Numbered from the stretch's first letter, positions 11,901 through 24,840 are shown. The stretch: 64,000 nt of DNA from Callorhinus ursinus (GCF_003265705.1 NW_020312785.1:134325772-134389771); one strand, 5' to 3'. Numbers and translations: made by a program. Notes: generated from the letters alone by a model not told the origin.

Positions 11901-13190
11901 AGAGAAAGAAAATAACCAGGCTTAATCATATTTAAGTTTTTACCTTGCATGTTTGTTGTGAATTCAATAATTCAGAAGTGGTGTGTTTTCTTTGCAGAGG
12001 ATATACCCGGTTGTTACTGAATCGTGACAGGGCTAACATGAGACAAGTTGGAAGAGAAAGAAAAACACCTTTTACTTTGTGAAAAACTAAAAAAATAATC
12101 CAACAATTTAAATCTGAAGAAGTATACAGACCTCGTTCTTAGAAACATTTAGTAAATATGAATAGGAAATAGGGAATTCTCATCCCAGACATCTGGAAAG
12201 ATATACATAATTGAAAATAAGCTCCTTGCTCCTGGAAAAGAAAGAAAACTTTTGGTTCCCATTCACTACTATAGACTCAGTACCTGCTGACCCAAATGTT
12301 ATTTGTTTTAAAAAAGATATATTTGCAATACCTCCAAATTAAAAAAAAAAAAAGTCCAAGCCCATAAATGCTTAAAAGAAACCGAAACACTACATGACAA
12401 ATTTGCTGCTATCCTTGGATACCAGATTGTAATTGTATTTCAGGGGCTAATTGATGACATTCTGAATATTGAAATTGAAAACGAAAATCGTGACACAGCA
12501 CAACATGGCTTTGAGGGGGGAAAGGAATGTTTACTCTTGCTAGGGTTAGCGGACAAGTCTGGTCAGAACATCACAAGGAAAACATACTTCTGTCCTTGGG
12601 ACTGTGTTATCTCAATGTTTCACATTCCTGCCCTTTTTGGAAGCTGTAGTTATTATTCCAAAGTCTCAAGAGGTTTGTTTTAAGATCTAAATTGCTACAC
12701 TCGCCCTTTTTGACTAGGCATCCATAGTCAGAGCATGCATCTACAAAAAAGGGACATATTTTTAAAAAGTCTTTGCATTCTAGAGTCTTCCCTGCAGTGT
12801 GACTTTGAGAATGGCCTCGTCTTCTTTTCACCTGATTTTTGCAATCCCTGAAGCATGCACAGGAATCATTTTCTCTTTAAAGCACGATGAGAAAGAAGTT
12901 AGTTGGTGATGAGAGGCAAGAATCACCATCTCTAAGCAAAAAGTGAATAGCAGTAGTGTTATTCTAATGGTTTTTCTTTGAATCATTTCTTCCTCACAAT
13001 TTTTACTGGATAGGGTCTGAAGAAAAGGAAAGGAAAAAAAAAATCACTAATGCTCAATACCTCAGAACTGAAGAGGCTTGTTTATTGCTAGGTGGCCATG
13101 ATACCAAATGGGAACGTGAAATTTGTGTGTTCTCTTTGCTTGTTGTTTCTTAGGGCACTACCCTCTATGGAGGGATGGCATGGGATAGAA
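11901..13190 (+). other. Unique intronic sequence
   Basis: No exon seen. An A13 run near 12340 lies in otherwise ordinary DNA. No clear repeat family. Confidence 0.4.
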
Positions 13191-13194
13191 GCTC

Positions 13195-13400
13195 AATGCA
13201 ATTCCATGTCCCCGAGTTCCCAGCCTTGTTCTACCACTAGCTAGCTGTGTAACCTTAGGCAGGTGAACTCACTGCTCTAGGGCTCAGGTTTTTACCTGCA
13301 AATAAGACTAATGAGGGAACAGTCTCAGCCTCATAGGGTTATTAGGAATATTGAATACATTGATATCTGTAAAATGCTGGGCACTCACTGTGCCTTCACA
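13195..13400 (-). repeat. MIR fragment
   Basis: Antisense MIR: ttctaccactagctagctgt, gtaaccttaggcaggtgaac, cctcatagggttattaggaa, gtaaaatgctgggcactcac in the canonical order. Confidence 0.8.
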
Positions 13401-13404
13401 CATA

Positions 13405-14590
13405 AGTTCTTAGGAAATGTAAAAAAAAATAATAAAAAACCCCACAACATTGCTTTTATTTACAGATTACCAAAGAATATCTCCCGGAACCCATTTTTTC
13501 CTATATCTGATTATTTCCAATGTTTTAGATTTTAGGCAGAATTATAAAAGCTGTCTTAGGTACAGTTTTCTGGAAAGAGGCAATTAGGTGGAGATTTGTA
13601 GGCAGAAGTTCACTGGGAAGTGCCCTTGGGATCAACAGTAGTAGGGAGTGAAGGAAGGAGAAACAAGCAGAAGTAGTTGGGTTTTCCTGAGACCTTGCCA
13701 ACGCCTTGATCTCATGGGAAGTTCTAGAGTTGGAATGGCTTTTCCAGATTGTCTCAGTTTGGGGAGAGGGGACCAGGCCTTTCTACATCCCTTCACACAG
13801 AGGGGTCTTTAAATGTAAGCTGCAGCTCTTGGTGGCAGGAAGGGGGGTGGTTGGGGGGGGAGTGCATAACCTTGGGCCAGGTGATTCTTTTGGGCCAAGG
13901 GTACTGCCCAGAAAGTGACTCATCTGGCAGCTGACAGCCACCAACACCATCAACGGTCAGGAGAATAAGCCTCTCAGTTCTGAAGGGGTCATCTAGTGAC
14001 CCTCTACTACAACTATCATGTGTACATATATAAATTAGTATTTCATTTGTCACCAGTGTTTTAATTTGCTTCAATATAGATCTTCCATGCTCAGATGGAA
14101 AACAATGTAAAGCAATTTTCTTATAATATCAAATTAACTGGTCACAATGAAAAATAGCATTCCCTCCAGGCACTTGCCTCCATATCGCCTGAAAAATCCA
14201 CCATGTGAATTTTGATGTTTCAGCTTGTCATCCCATTACAGTGTACACACAATCTCTGAGTTGGTGAGTTAGTAATGTTTCAACGTTTTATAATTATTGT
14301 AACCTTCTTCCAAGCCTAGCTCATTGTAAGATTTTTGTTTTCATTTCTATGACATAAATAGCATTATAGGAAAAACAAAGGGGATTTTAAATATACACGT
14401 CATTATTCCATGCTAAGATATCAGCTGTATTTATTTTTTTCTAATTGCTTTATCATCCTTCTTAATGTGCCAGTGTGTTTTCCATAGGCATATTTGTGGT
14501 AGGTATATGTTTTTCATTATCTCTTTTGTTTAACTTAGTGTTACATCATAAACATCTTCATGTGGCTAGGAACTTTCACAATTATAATTT
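13405..14590 (+). other. Unique intronic sequence
   Basis: No repeat or exon recognised. The G-rich patch at 13838-13861 (runs of six, two and eight G) is the only unusual composition. Confidence 0.4.
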
Positions 14591-14606
14591 TAATAGAAAC
14601 ACAAGA

Positions 14607-14805
14607 GGGGTGCCTTGGTGGGTCAGTTGGTTAAGCGGCTGCCTTAGGCTGAGGTCAGGATCCCAGGGTCCTGGGATCAAGCCCCGTAAAAGACTCCCTG
14701 CTCAGTGGGGAGTCTGCTTCTCCCTCTCCCTCTCTCTGCTGCTCCCCCTGCTTCTGCTCTCAATCTCTCTCTCTGTCAAATAAATAAATAAAATCTTAAA
14801 GAAAA
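14607..14805 (+). mobile_element. Can-SINE
   Basis: Head ggggtgccttggtgggtcag, A+T tail aaataaataaataaaatctt. TSD aatagaaacacaaga before, aataggaacacaaga after. Confidence 0.95.
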
Positions 14806-15099
14806 ATAGGAACACAAGATTTCAGTGAGTCGCTGTACTATAAATTGCTTCACCAATGGCTTTTGGCTTGTTTCCAGGTTTTCCCTATCAAATCATAGTA
14901 TAAATTTTAAAATTCTGAACTCAGTAAATCAATCCAGTAAATAGTAGCAGTCAGTACTGGCTCATATCAAAGTAAGGAGCAGGCATAACAATGATACTAC
15001 TCAATCTCTGCCTCAGTGGACATGAGGCACAGTCCTATAAATGAGTGGCCACATAATAAAACGTGGCTTTAGTGATGTGGTAGAGCCGAGACAGGAATC

Positions 15100-15530
15100 A
15101 TCATTTCTAACTGTGTAGGAGGGAAAGCATCAGAGAGGAGGAGGGTTTTAGGCTAGGCTTTGCAAGGTGAGTAAAATTTATACAAGGGAAAAAGATGATC
15201 GGGGAATTTTGAGCCAAAAGAAAAGTAACAGCAAAGAAAAGGGGATGTAGAAGTAATTACAGATATAAGGAACCATGAGTCATCTGGTATGGTGGCTTAT
15301 AGGAGATAAAGAGGTGATGGAAAAGATAATTTCGAGTCATGTATTCCGGGAACTTGGCCTCCATATTAAAGAGTTTGGATTCATCTGTAAGTTAAAAGGT
15401 AGTTTTGAGCAGAAGAATACCATAATTAGGTTAGTACTTCAGAAAAAGTCATTGGCATTACCATGAAGAGATTGGTTGGAGAGATAGGAGACTCGCATTC
15501 TAGTTAGAAAGATACTACACTAGTTCAAGG
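15100..15530 (-). repeat. L2 fragment
   Basis: Reads as antisense L2 3' portion: ggctaggctttgcaaggtga, attaaagagtttggattcat, tagttttgagcagaagaat, agattggttggagagatagg. Strongly diverged, no frame. Confidence 0.5.
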
Positions 15531-15654
15531 AAAATTTATTAAGCTAGTCTTTCATTTTTTGTTCTTTCCTTCGTTTCTTCATAATTCGTGAATATGTAAT
15601 CACGTAGCAAGGTGTTAGGTCTGGGTCTATTAAGGATTATGATCTATTTAAAAT

Positions 15655-15770
15655 CATCCATCTATTCAACAAATATGAATTGAGAGCCTACTTTGGTCAA
15701 GATGGATGAATCAGAGCTGAATTCCTACCAATCCTTGGTCCTGACTTCCCAGTCTGGTTGTGAATAGGGT
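15655..15770 (-). repeat. L2 3'-end fragment
   Basis: Antisense L2 terminus: ttcaacaaatatgaattgag followed by agcctactttggtc. Probably related to the preceding fragment. Confidence 0.45.
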
Positions 15771-16815
15771 ATAGCATTTGGTGATTACAGGTCAATGCAT
15801 CAACACTATGTATAAAACAATTAAGTTCTTCACCAAGTGACTTTCCACAAAGGAGACTGGATAGACTCTCTAAATGACTTTTCATCTCAGCTCTTAAAAA
15901 GACAGTGGATCAGCTCTGTCTTCTTATGGTTTTTTTTTTTTTTTTTTTTCTCCCTCTATCTACAAACAGAGAAGCAAAATCCAAACCCGGAATTGCAAAC
16001 CCAAATGGGACAATACACAGGCCAAGTTGTCTGGTTATTTGGCGATCAGGAGGAACTAAAACACTTTGAAATATTTTGCATTCATTTACTGAGCTAATTG
16101 GAACATTCCCATTTCTATGAGAAATCAATGGCTTTGGGATTTTTCACACTGTTATTCCCAGTCTAGGGAGGGATTACCTCCCTTTCCTCCACTCCTCCTT
16201 TCTTGCATTGCATTTAGTCCTTGTCTTCATTCAGGCATATGGCAGGACACCAGGCTGCTCTTACTGTATCACTTAAATGTCATACTTATGGATGAGTCAC
16301 TACTCTAAAAATATGCTCTGTTTAAAAGGACAAGACATATTTTCTAAAATCTTTCTCAGAACTAATGTAGTATACTAATTCTTACACACTAGCTATTATA
16401 GCTAAATCACGTGCTTGATAAAAAAAATAAGAACATTAAGCCAGATTACATTTGAAATGTATCATTTGTGAAAACATGTTTTAATTTGAAGACATATTGG
16501 AAGTGATTAGTTACTTTAGGGATTTCGAAGTGTGAGTTTCATTATTCTGCCACAATCAGTAGTCTGTCAGCTACCATAAACTTAAATAAAGAATAAGCTT
16601 ACAACCAGGTAAATAGGTCTTCTGCTTTCAAAGGACAAAATTATACCTCAGAACCATCCTTCAATCAGTGCACTGTTAGTTGATGGTTTGAGGCAAGACT
16701 TAATAACCTTTGCTTTGGTATAATTAGCGTTCCATGCCCCTGGAGGTGTGGAGTGGGGTATAGGTAAGGGAGCAAACAGAAATAAGCAAGGTGTTTAGGC
16801 AGGACACTGTCAGGT
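15771..16815 (+). other. Unique intronic sequence
   Basis: A T20-class run at about 15929-15950; no direct repeat flanks it. Nothing else recognised. Confidence 0.4.
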
Positions 16816-16829
16816 CCCCTTGGCCTTTT

Positions 16830-16842
16830 TTTTTTTTTAATT

Positions 16843-16886
<44 letters not shown>

Positions 16887-17020
16887 CATGAACAGGGGGA
16901 AGGGGCAGAAGCAGGCTCCCCACTGAGCAGGGAGCCTGATATGGGGCTAGATCCCAGGATGCTGGGATCATGAACTGAGCCGAAGGCAGATGCTCAACTG
17001 ACTGAGCCACCCAGGCACCT
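16830..17020 (-). mobile_element. Can-SINE with expanded AC tract
   Basis: Reverse SINE ending gagccacccaggcacctc; TSD cccttggc(c)ttt at 16818-16829 and 17021-17030. The segment that is (GA)n in sister copies is a perfect (AC)20 at 16845-16884, showing microsatellite birth inside a SINE tail. Confidence 0.93.
16845..16884 (+). repeat. (AC)20 microsatellite
   Basis: Perfect dinucleotide run within the tail region of the SINE at 16830-17020. Likely polymorphic. Confidence 0.97.
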
Positions 17021-17030
17021 CCCTTGGCTT

Positions 17031-18481
17031 TCATCTGTTCCCACATCTCTCCCCAGAGGGATGGTATTCCCAACTGCTAGTATCTGTGACTTTTTTTCCT
17101 GGGATGGCCCTCAGGCTGCTAGTGCTACTTTGCCTATAGGTACAGAGAGCCAAGTGCCACGCCTTTGCCCACCAGTGGCTCTTACCCAATGACCCTCTAC
17201 TGCCAGAATATGAAAGCCCCATTCACTTGCTTGGGTTGGGACAACTCTGAGGTGTGATTTACATTCGCTGTTCCACTGCAAAGTTTAGGCTAAAGCTATC
17301 CTTCATGAAACTTTGTCTAAAATCATACCCTTGCTTGGGTTTTTCTCTGCTGTCCACTCCTGTAACTCCAAAACAGGTTGTTCTAGGAGCATTTCCTTAA
17401 TAAATGGCTTTCATATAAATACTTGTCCTGAAGTATACTTCTAGGAAAGCCGAAAATAGTGCTGTTGCATAAAGTGTCTCCTATAGTCAAACTTTTAGAG
17501 ATATGTTCTGGGTTAATAAATCTTCTATCTGTGCAAATATACACTGAGAGGGATCAGCATAATGAAACAGAACATTCCCAAGAACGTGAAATGGCATACA
17601 GATCCAACAAATGGGATTTATAGGAAGACCAAAACCAGGCTACCTGTATGGCTATTGCTTTTGAAGGTACCCAAGGCATGGTGACCATTTCTGCCAACCT
17701 TATTCTTTCTATACACAAGCAACAATCACAATTTAAAGATGTAGGAAAGGCTACTGAGCCCGAGCTCTGGCTGGAGGTCTAGTTCCCATAAGGAAGATAT
17801 TATCTATAGGAAGATTGAAAGGAAGACATAGGAGAAAAGTTGCAGGAAACTGCAGATTTTACTGTGTTTGCTCGGTTCAGAGACTCCATGAACAGCAGAA
17901 AGGTGGAAAGTGCTGACCTCTGCCCAGAACATCCACACAAACTTTTAGACACTGGGATTGTCCAGCTGTCTTTAGAGATCTGCCTTAGAGATCTGATTGG
18001 GATTTTAACCCAGTCATTTTAAGAATAATTGTGAGCCATGGGAAATTCACTAACTCTCTTTATAAATGCAAGGTCTGGGTCATTTTCTCCTTGTTTTGGG
18101 TAAGTAGGGAAAAAAATGTAACCTACAAAGGCCAACCCATGGCAGGATGAAAGGGAATAATATCGTGAAGGCAAGAGGAAGAGCAGATCTTGGAACACTT
18201 ATTTGTAACAGGAACCAGAAAAAATTTAGAAGACTATTTGTCATACTTAATCTGATTTAAGAAGACATGGCCTTTGGTAAACAGGAAAAGAAAGCCACAA
18301 AATAGAATAAGCTGAGATGAAGGGACAGGATGAGATGAAGAAGACAGGATGTGAGGCCAAGGCAGCAAGCTGGGATGAAATGGGAGCTCGGCGAGATAAA
18401 GGATGACTGCATGGAGGCAAGAACAATAATTAAAAACACTAAAATCACATTGGAGTCAAGCCCTTCACACAAACACACACT

Positions 18482-18525
<44 letters not shown>

Positions 18526-19140
18526 CCCCTACCACCACAAAGAAGAACACAAGAAAGTGATATTAAAGGAAATGAAAGATATCCAGAACAAATGAAAGAG
18601 ATACAATTAAGAATTATAAGTGTTCTGGAAGGAAACTTGATAATGTGGAACAAAAGTGATAATTAAAGACACAAGTGAAGAACCTTTGTCCAAATCTGGG
18701 GGTTTGACAGAAAAGGAGGGAGGGAAACTAGAAATGCAAATGGCAGGAGTCCGCCATGATCGAGGCAAAAATCATTTAAAGGAGAATGAGACACATATCC
18801 TGATAATATATTTTTTTAATTATAAAGGAAAAGACTGACAAGCATCTAGGAAGAAAGATCCAGGTTATCTCTAAAGGGATTGGTATTAATTTGGCACCAT
18901 AGAATTGTTGACATCTCAAAATTCCAAAGGATGGTGAAGCAAATTTAGAGGAACTGCCATTTAATTCATTTGTTTCACAAATATAAGCTCCTACCATGTG
19001 TCTAACATGTTAGATTCTGAGAGTACAATAGTGTAAATTTTTACAAACTAAAATGAACTGTGTATGGAATTAAAAATAATTGATCATGCCAACTACATGC
19101 AAAGACCGATGTAAAAGTATAACCAACAAAATTATTTATT
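17031..19140 (+). other. Unique intronic sequence
   Basis: Contains the (CA)21 run at 18483-18524; otherwise no repeat family or exon recognised. Confidence 0.4.
18483..18524 (+). repeat. (CA)21 microsatellite
   Basis: Perfect CA run, preceded by interrupted CA units (18466-18480). It generates Cys-Val and His-Thr pseudo-frames on both strands. Confidence 0.97.
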
Positions 19141-19149
19141 TGCTGGGCT

Positions 19150-19275
19150 CTTCTCATGGAGTTTTTGATTCAGGAGGTCTGGGGTAGGTCCCGATAATTT
19201 TCACGTCTAAGAAGTCCCTAAGTGATACTGGTGATGTAGCTAGTCTGAGAACCACACAATCAGAACCACTGTTTT
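19150..19275. mobile_element. MER5A-like hAT fragment
   Basis: gattcaggaggtctggggta, ggtcccgataattttcacgt, agtgatactggtgatgtagc and the terminal tctgagaaccac-ac-cactg match the MER5A layout. Non-autonomous relic. Confidence 0.6.
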
Positions 19276-19623
19276 ATAATACCTAAAATTTGGGAAGGAA
19301 AATACCAGAAATGCTCAACTGCACTGGAATGGTTACATAGTTGTAGTCACTGAAATAATATTTTTGAAGGTTATATAATGCTATAGAAAAATCCTAATAT
19401 TGCAATGCTGCACAGATTAGTCACCACATAAAATTTTATGTACCATGTTCTTTAACTATATAAAGAAATTCAGTTAAAAAGAGAGAGATGTCAAATAAAG
19501 GCAATCAGGAAATCCCAAAATAGTTATACTGATTATCTCTAAACTATGTCCTTAATCATTTTTTTAAATTTTCATCTGTATAATTTTCTGTATTTTCCAT
19601 ACAAACATGCATTCATCTTATAT

Positions 19624-19803
19624 ATTTTTTAAAGATTTTATTTATTTATTCATGAGAGACAGAGAGAGAGAGAGGCAGAGGCAGAGAGAGAAGCAGGCTC
19701 CCCGCAGAGCAGGGAGCCCGAGGCAGGACTCAATCCCAGGACCCTGGGATCATGACTTGAGCCGAAGGCAGATGCTTAACTGACTGAGCCACCCAGGCGT
19801 CCC
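19624..19803 (-). mobile_element. Can-SINE
   Basis: Reverse copy, tail complement ttaaagattttatttattta to gagccacccaggcgtccc. TSD cattcatcttata before and after (19610-19622, 19806-19818). Confidence 0.95.
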
Positions 19804-19819
19804 AACATTCATCTTATAG

Positions 19820-20230
19820 TGAGAAAAAGGAAAATAGTTTCCCCAGAAGACCTCATTCAAATGTTGTATCCTTGGTGTAGCTCCTACAAAGTCCCCATTC
19901 TATTGAGCCAAGGGCCATCTGTGAATTCTTCTGTCATCATACCATGGAAGCTTTAACTACATTTTCTATCATTCATTAAAAATTGATGATTTACATTAGC
20001 ATTTTAAATATTACTTATTCCAGTATTTTCCAAACTTATTTGTCCACGGAACAGTGCAGAACATGCATCACTATTCTACAAAATAAATAACCCACACAGT
20101 TGCATCAGCTACTCTTTGACATTTACTGAATGAATGAATGAAACCAATGAATCAATGAATCACACATATTGAATACTTATTTATTTATATTTCCCTGTCA
20201 TGAACATAAACTAAGGGTTTCCTTCACTAA
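19820..20230 (+). other. Unique intronic sequence
   Basis: No confident family. Short tgaatgaatgaatga-type units near 20130-20160. Confidence 0.4.
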
Positions 20231-20246
20231 AGCCATTAACATCTTT

Positions 20247-20440
20247 TTTTTTTTAAGATTTTATTTTTTTATTTGACAGAGAGAGACACAGCGAAAGAGG
20301 GAACACAAGCAGTGGGAGTGGGAGAGGGGGAAGCAGGCTTCCCGCGGAGCAGGGAGCCCGATGCGGGGCTCAATCCCAGGACGCTGGGATCATGACGAGC
20401 CGAAAGCAGATGCTTAATGACTGAGCCACCCAAGCGCCCT
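20247..20440 (-). mobile_element. Can-SINE
   Basis: Reverse copy ending gagccacccaagcgccct. TSD agccattaacatcttt at 20231-20246 and agccattagcatcttt at 20441-20456. Confidence 0.96.
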
Positions 20441-20456
20441 AGCCATTAGCATCTTT

Positions 20457-21323
20457 ATTTATATGTACTTAAACTTCCCATTCCCTAAGCATCCAACTCA
20501 ACATACTTTAAAAGTGCCTACTGGGAGCAAGGTACTCGGTGATGTATAAAAGTATTTTATTTTACATGGTCAGAGCTCAGCCCAGTATTAATTCACCGGT
20601 TTCTTGTTTATTTCAGCCTTCAAAAAAACTTAAATCACTTTCCATAGATGACTGTATATCTACATGATCATTATTCACATTTAACCAAGAGTGAGAATTT
20701 CGTTCAATATGGGTGAAAACTGACAAAGAAAGAATCCAAGCACCCTCTCACAGAAATATACAAATACCAGATGGAGTTTCCTGCTTTCTGAAAGTTGATG
20801 ACACTGTATTTCCAAACAAATATTGTATGCCAAAAATAAGAGCCCATCTGGAATTTTGTAATTAATTATTTTCTCTGCCAAAGATTCTTTTTTTTTCCTA
20901 CTGTAATGGCCACCTTCCATCCCATTCCTACCTTAGATCATAGGATTTCTTATGACCACTTACTTTACAACTGTATGAGCTATATAAAAATATGCAAAAA
21001 TATTTGGAAATACTTGGTAACTTCACAATGACAATAGTATGGGATGTTTTCATATACAAACAGCAAGCTTCCCAGCACACGTACATACATACGTCACCAA
21101 AGACGAAAAGTGGAAACAAAAGTCTCTGAACCAAGGGAAAAATCATTAATAGAATTTAAATCTGTTACTTTCATGTGAGGATTACAAAATTCTGTCCTCC
21201 AACACTGCATGTGTAACAAGTGCCCCAAAATAGTGTGTTCAGGAACATAGAATTAAAAGATGTGATTTTGAAAGAGAAGGACACCAAAGGGTGACTGGAA
21301 TTAAAGATGATCATTTTATTATA
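20457..21323 (+). other. Unique intronic sequence
   Basis: No repeat family or exon recognised. Confidence 0.4.
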
Positions 21324-21337
21324 TAAACTACTTTTCT

Positions 21338-21530
21338 TTTTAAGATTTTTTTTTTTTATTTGACAGAGAGAGACACAGAGAGAGGAGGAACACAAGCAGG
21401 GGGAGTGGGAGAGGGAGAAGCAGACTCCCCGCCGAGCAGGGAGCCCGATGCGGGGCTCAATCTCCGGACCCTGGGATCATGACCTGAGCCAAAGGCAGAT
21501 GCTTAACCAACTAAGCCACCCAGGCGCCCC
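21338..21530 (-). mobile_element. Can-SINE
   Basis: Reverse copy ending agccacccaggcgcccc. TSD approximately ataaactactttt before and taaactacgttttt after. Confidence 0.94.
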
Positions 21531-21944
21531 TAAACTACGTTTTTAAAATGTCTTGATGAGGGCAAACATTTCCTTCATAATGAGATGATGAAAAACAAGT
21601 ATTTTCATATGGAATGCTATATTTTAAAAAATCAGAACACTTTAAAAGCACTACTATCTTCCTTTAATAAACATAACCATACCCTTTGGGGGGGGGGAAA
21701 GAGACAGGAGAAACAAAGTCAAAGGGTTTATACGGTTGTTGATTTCATGGTTTGATCCAAGAGAGATAGTGCAGGACCAGGTCTCTTGTGATCCTGACCT
21801 TTGAGATGATAGAGAAACCTCTAGAGAAGCAGATCATTGTAGAGGACTGCCTTTTCTGTTCATAATCTCTCCTCTCTCCTGTTCCTAAGAGCATTCCTCG
21901 ACTGGTAACAATCCTGGGTCTTTCTTTTACCCTTTTAAAGGCCA

Positions 21945-22235
21945 TTCATTAATTTGTTTATTCAACCAATATTTCTTGAGCATCTGTTACATCCCAGACA
22001 GTCTTGTAGGGGGTGAGAACCCAGGAGCAAACCAATGCCTATCTGAACCCTCAGCCAGGATAGAGCAGTATAGAAATTCTTATATCTTGCTCCTCATTAA
22101 CACAAGCGGAACCTCCAGCCCTGATTACACAACAGAATGTTTTAATATCGTATTTTCACTCATTTATTCAATTAATATTTATTGAGGGATAATACTACTC
22201 CACTTTCTCTTTTAGACTCTGGGGACCAATAGATA
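21945..22235 (-). repeat. L2 3'-end fragments
   Basis: Two antisense L2 termini: tttattcaaccaatatttct followed by tgagcatctgttacatccca, and near 22155 ttattcaattaatatttatt. The linking part is too diverged to align by eye. Confidence 0.5.
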
Positions 22236-22317
22236 TTTTAAAAGATCCTTTTCTCTGTTATGTATACAAGTGGAGCACTTTTCTTAGAAATTGGCTGACT
22301 GTGTGGTGGTTGTTTTT

Positions 22318-22385
22318 TAATATATATATAATATATATACATATATACATATACATATATACATACATATATATAATATAATATA
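22318..22385. repeat. (TA/TACA)n AT-rich microsatellite
   Basis: Alternating TA with interspersed CA steps. Self-complementary, can form cruciform structure. Confidence 0.9.
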
Positions 22386-22529
22386 TAACACTGAAGCCCA
22401 GCTGCATAACTTCAGATTGCTTACACAGTTCATGCTATGTTACACTGAGAAAATTTCAGCTGAGACTAGGCTGCCTCATATTCCAAATTGGAGTAATAGT
22501 ACCTAACTTATTAAGATATTATGTGATCT

Positions 22530-22728
22530 TGGGGCGCCTAGGTGGCTCAGTTGGTTAAGCGACTGCCTTCGGCTCAGGTCATGATCCTGGAGTCCCGGGA
22601 TCAACTTCTGCATTGGGCTCCCTGCTCAGCGAGAAGCCTGCTTCTCCCTCTGACCCTCCCCTGTCTCATGTACTCTCTCTCTCTCATGCTCGCTCTCTCA
22701 AATAAGTAAATAAATAAATCTTTAAAAG
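22530..22728 (+). mobile_element. Can-SINE (arctoid type)
   Basis: Head ggggcgcctaggtggctcag, then gactgccttcggctcagg, tcatgatcctggagtcccgg: the arctoid-type wording. TSD aagatattatgtgatct at 22513-22529 and aagatattatgagatct at 22729-22745. Confidence 0.96.
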
Positions 22729-22745
22729 AAGATATTATGAGATCT

Positions 22746-23262
22746 CAATGAGATAAAATGTAAAAAAAAAACACAAAAAACAGTGCATAGCACAGAATAT
22801 GTTGCTTTGGTTTCTAGGATTATGTAAATTTTTATGTTGATATTTTGGACAATAGAGTGTTTTGTGTACTTTAAACCAGAATGTTTAAAGCACCTTGCAG
22901 AAAGTTGTCAGGAAAAATGCTGGAATACTACTCTCCAGTCCCACCTTATTTTTTAGGGATGGAGATCATCCTGTTGTAATGATGTGTCAGCTTAAGACAG
23001 TCAGCTTCTGGAAAGACAATGCCATCAGTCTGGGTCTAAATACAAGTCACCTTTATCATTTCCAAGAAAAGAATATCTTTAAAAAAATCAATCTCAAAAT
23101 GTCTGATGTTACTGAAACTATGCTGCTTTTCATCCTCTCCTTAGAAGAGGATGCTTTGGATAGCAGGATTTTCCCTGAGTCATTATTATTATTGTTGTTG
23201 TTGTTATTATTATTTTCATCCCTTCCTTCTTCATGAGGACAGAAAGCAAACTCTTAGGCCAA
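22746..23262 (+). other. Unique intronic sequence
   Basis: A TTG/TTA triplet run at about 23182-23215. No exon recognised. Confidence 0.4.
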
Positions 23263-23272
23263 TCTTTCTTTT

Positions 23273-23316
<44 letters not shown>

Positions 23317-23329
23317 TNNNNNNNNNNTT

Positions 23330-23373
<44 letters not shown>

Positions 23374-23390
23374 TTTTTCTTTCTTCTTTT
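23263..23390 (+). repeat. (TTTC)n microsatellite with assembly gap
   Basis: Pure TTTC units on both sides of ten N (23318-23327), ending in a T-rich decayed tail. True repeat length is unknown; the frames read through it are meaningless. Confidence 0.97.
23318..23327. other. Assembly gap (10 N)
   Basis: Ten consecutive N inside a TTTC array, a sign that the assembler could not size the array. Confidence 0.99.
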
Positions 23391-24444
23391 TTTTATGTGT
23401 ATTTCAACCCCAGAAGGAATTCCAAGCTTCCTGTTCATCAGCAGAAGAAACTAATATAAAAAGTGAAGAAGAGGGAAATTTATTCTCCTCTCACCAGCTG
23501 TTTGGGGAAGGAAAGTTAAATTACGTTCCAAAACATTTATTTTCTTGTATGCAGTATTTGTTAAATGGCTAAGAGACCCTAGGGCAAAGTGAAAGGAGTG
23601 CTTTCAGGAGTGTATAGAAAATGAGTTATTAGTGTGGTATTACTGTGTCAGAAAGAAAAAAAAAATACTGTCTTGTGCCACAGCTTGTGAATCTTTGTGT
23701 GTTTGAAAAAACTTCCAAGGTTAAGTTTCTAAAAGTATGACTTGAAAACAGTGATTTTGCTACTTTTACAATTATCCTGTTGCTCTGCGGAGTTCTGGCA
23801 TTCTCTAGAGGGCACTTCTTTGTGAACATTGTTGATCTTGGTATTTTTCTGTCCCTTCTGGATGAGCCATCAGCTCACCTATTTTTTTTTTCTTCTGCTG
23901 AGCAATATTGTTCCTGGGCCCTTTTGTTAAGTCACAATAAACTAGACAAGCAACCAGCAGGCCCTTGACACAAAGTCACTTACTGATCTGAAAACCATTC
24001 TGTGCTAACCTCACCTTAAAATCCTGTAGCATAAAACTCCAATTCCTCAAAAACAGCCGAAGCGTTAACACCCAAACACTTGCCATCCTTGTTTTCGGTA
24101 CACATCTGACATATTTAGAAAACAGAATCCTGCCTTATTAAAATAACAATTACTAGTTTTTAGTTATGGTAACCTTGACATCCAGCATCTTCCAGGTCTC
24201 TCTGGAAGTTAAATACTTTGTCTTGTTGTCCCCCAAAAGTGCATGAACACAGATCACATCAATGTCTCGATTTTACGGTTGGTATGGCAAATTGACAAGA
24301 GTCCGTGTTGCTCCTTAAATTATGTAATTTTATAATAAAAGGGCATTTTAGAAGAGAGGTGAAAAATTGTTTGTCAAAAGAGTTCTTTTTGTGACTTCTG
24401 ATGCCTAAAGTTTTGCATGGGACTGAATAAAAGCAGAGGTTTTT
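23391..24444 (+). other. Unique intronic sequence
   Basis: No repeat family or exon recognised. Confidence 0.4.
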
Positions 24445-24840
24445 GTTTTGCATATACTCATCCATTCATTCACTCATTCATTCACTCATTCATTCACTCA
24501 GTCTTCCAGTGGCTAATATGAGCCATAAAGTGTCACAAGTCCTGCTGTACTGTCCAGTTATGAGCAAAATCATTCCGTTCTCTATTATCTTGGCCCTGAA
24601 AGTCTGTTGGGAGAAAACACAATCATCTTATAAGCAAATGAAGTAACCTACAGATTGTGCCTGGTACAATGGAAGACATTAACAGCATGTGATGATAGAG
24701 GCTAACAGAGGGAAGAAAGAATCCAGCTTCCGTATAGTCTGGGAGATGATCAGTTATCTCAGTATGAGGGAACAGCAGGTGCAACAGTCCTGAGGCAATG
24801 TAGCCAAAGTGCAGGGAGGGAGCAGGGGGATATCACGAGC
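24445..24840 (-). repeat. L2 fragment with ATTC-rich end
   Basis: Begins with a 12-bp periodic attcattcactc array (about 24461-24499), the antisense of the L2 gaatgaatga terminus. Later ggaacagcaggtgcaacagt and cctgaggcaatgtag match antisense L2 3' UTR. Confidence 0.5.

Noticed and set aside
15929..15950. T run as another tail-only insertion
   Set aside because: No duplicated flank could be found.
24461..24499. Periodic 12-bp array as a CRISPR-like or regulatory repeat
   Set aside because: It is an expanded ATTC-type end of an L2 element.
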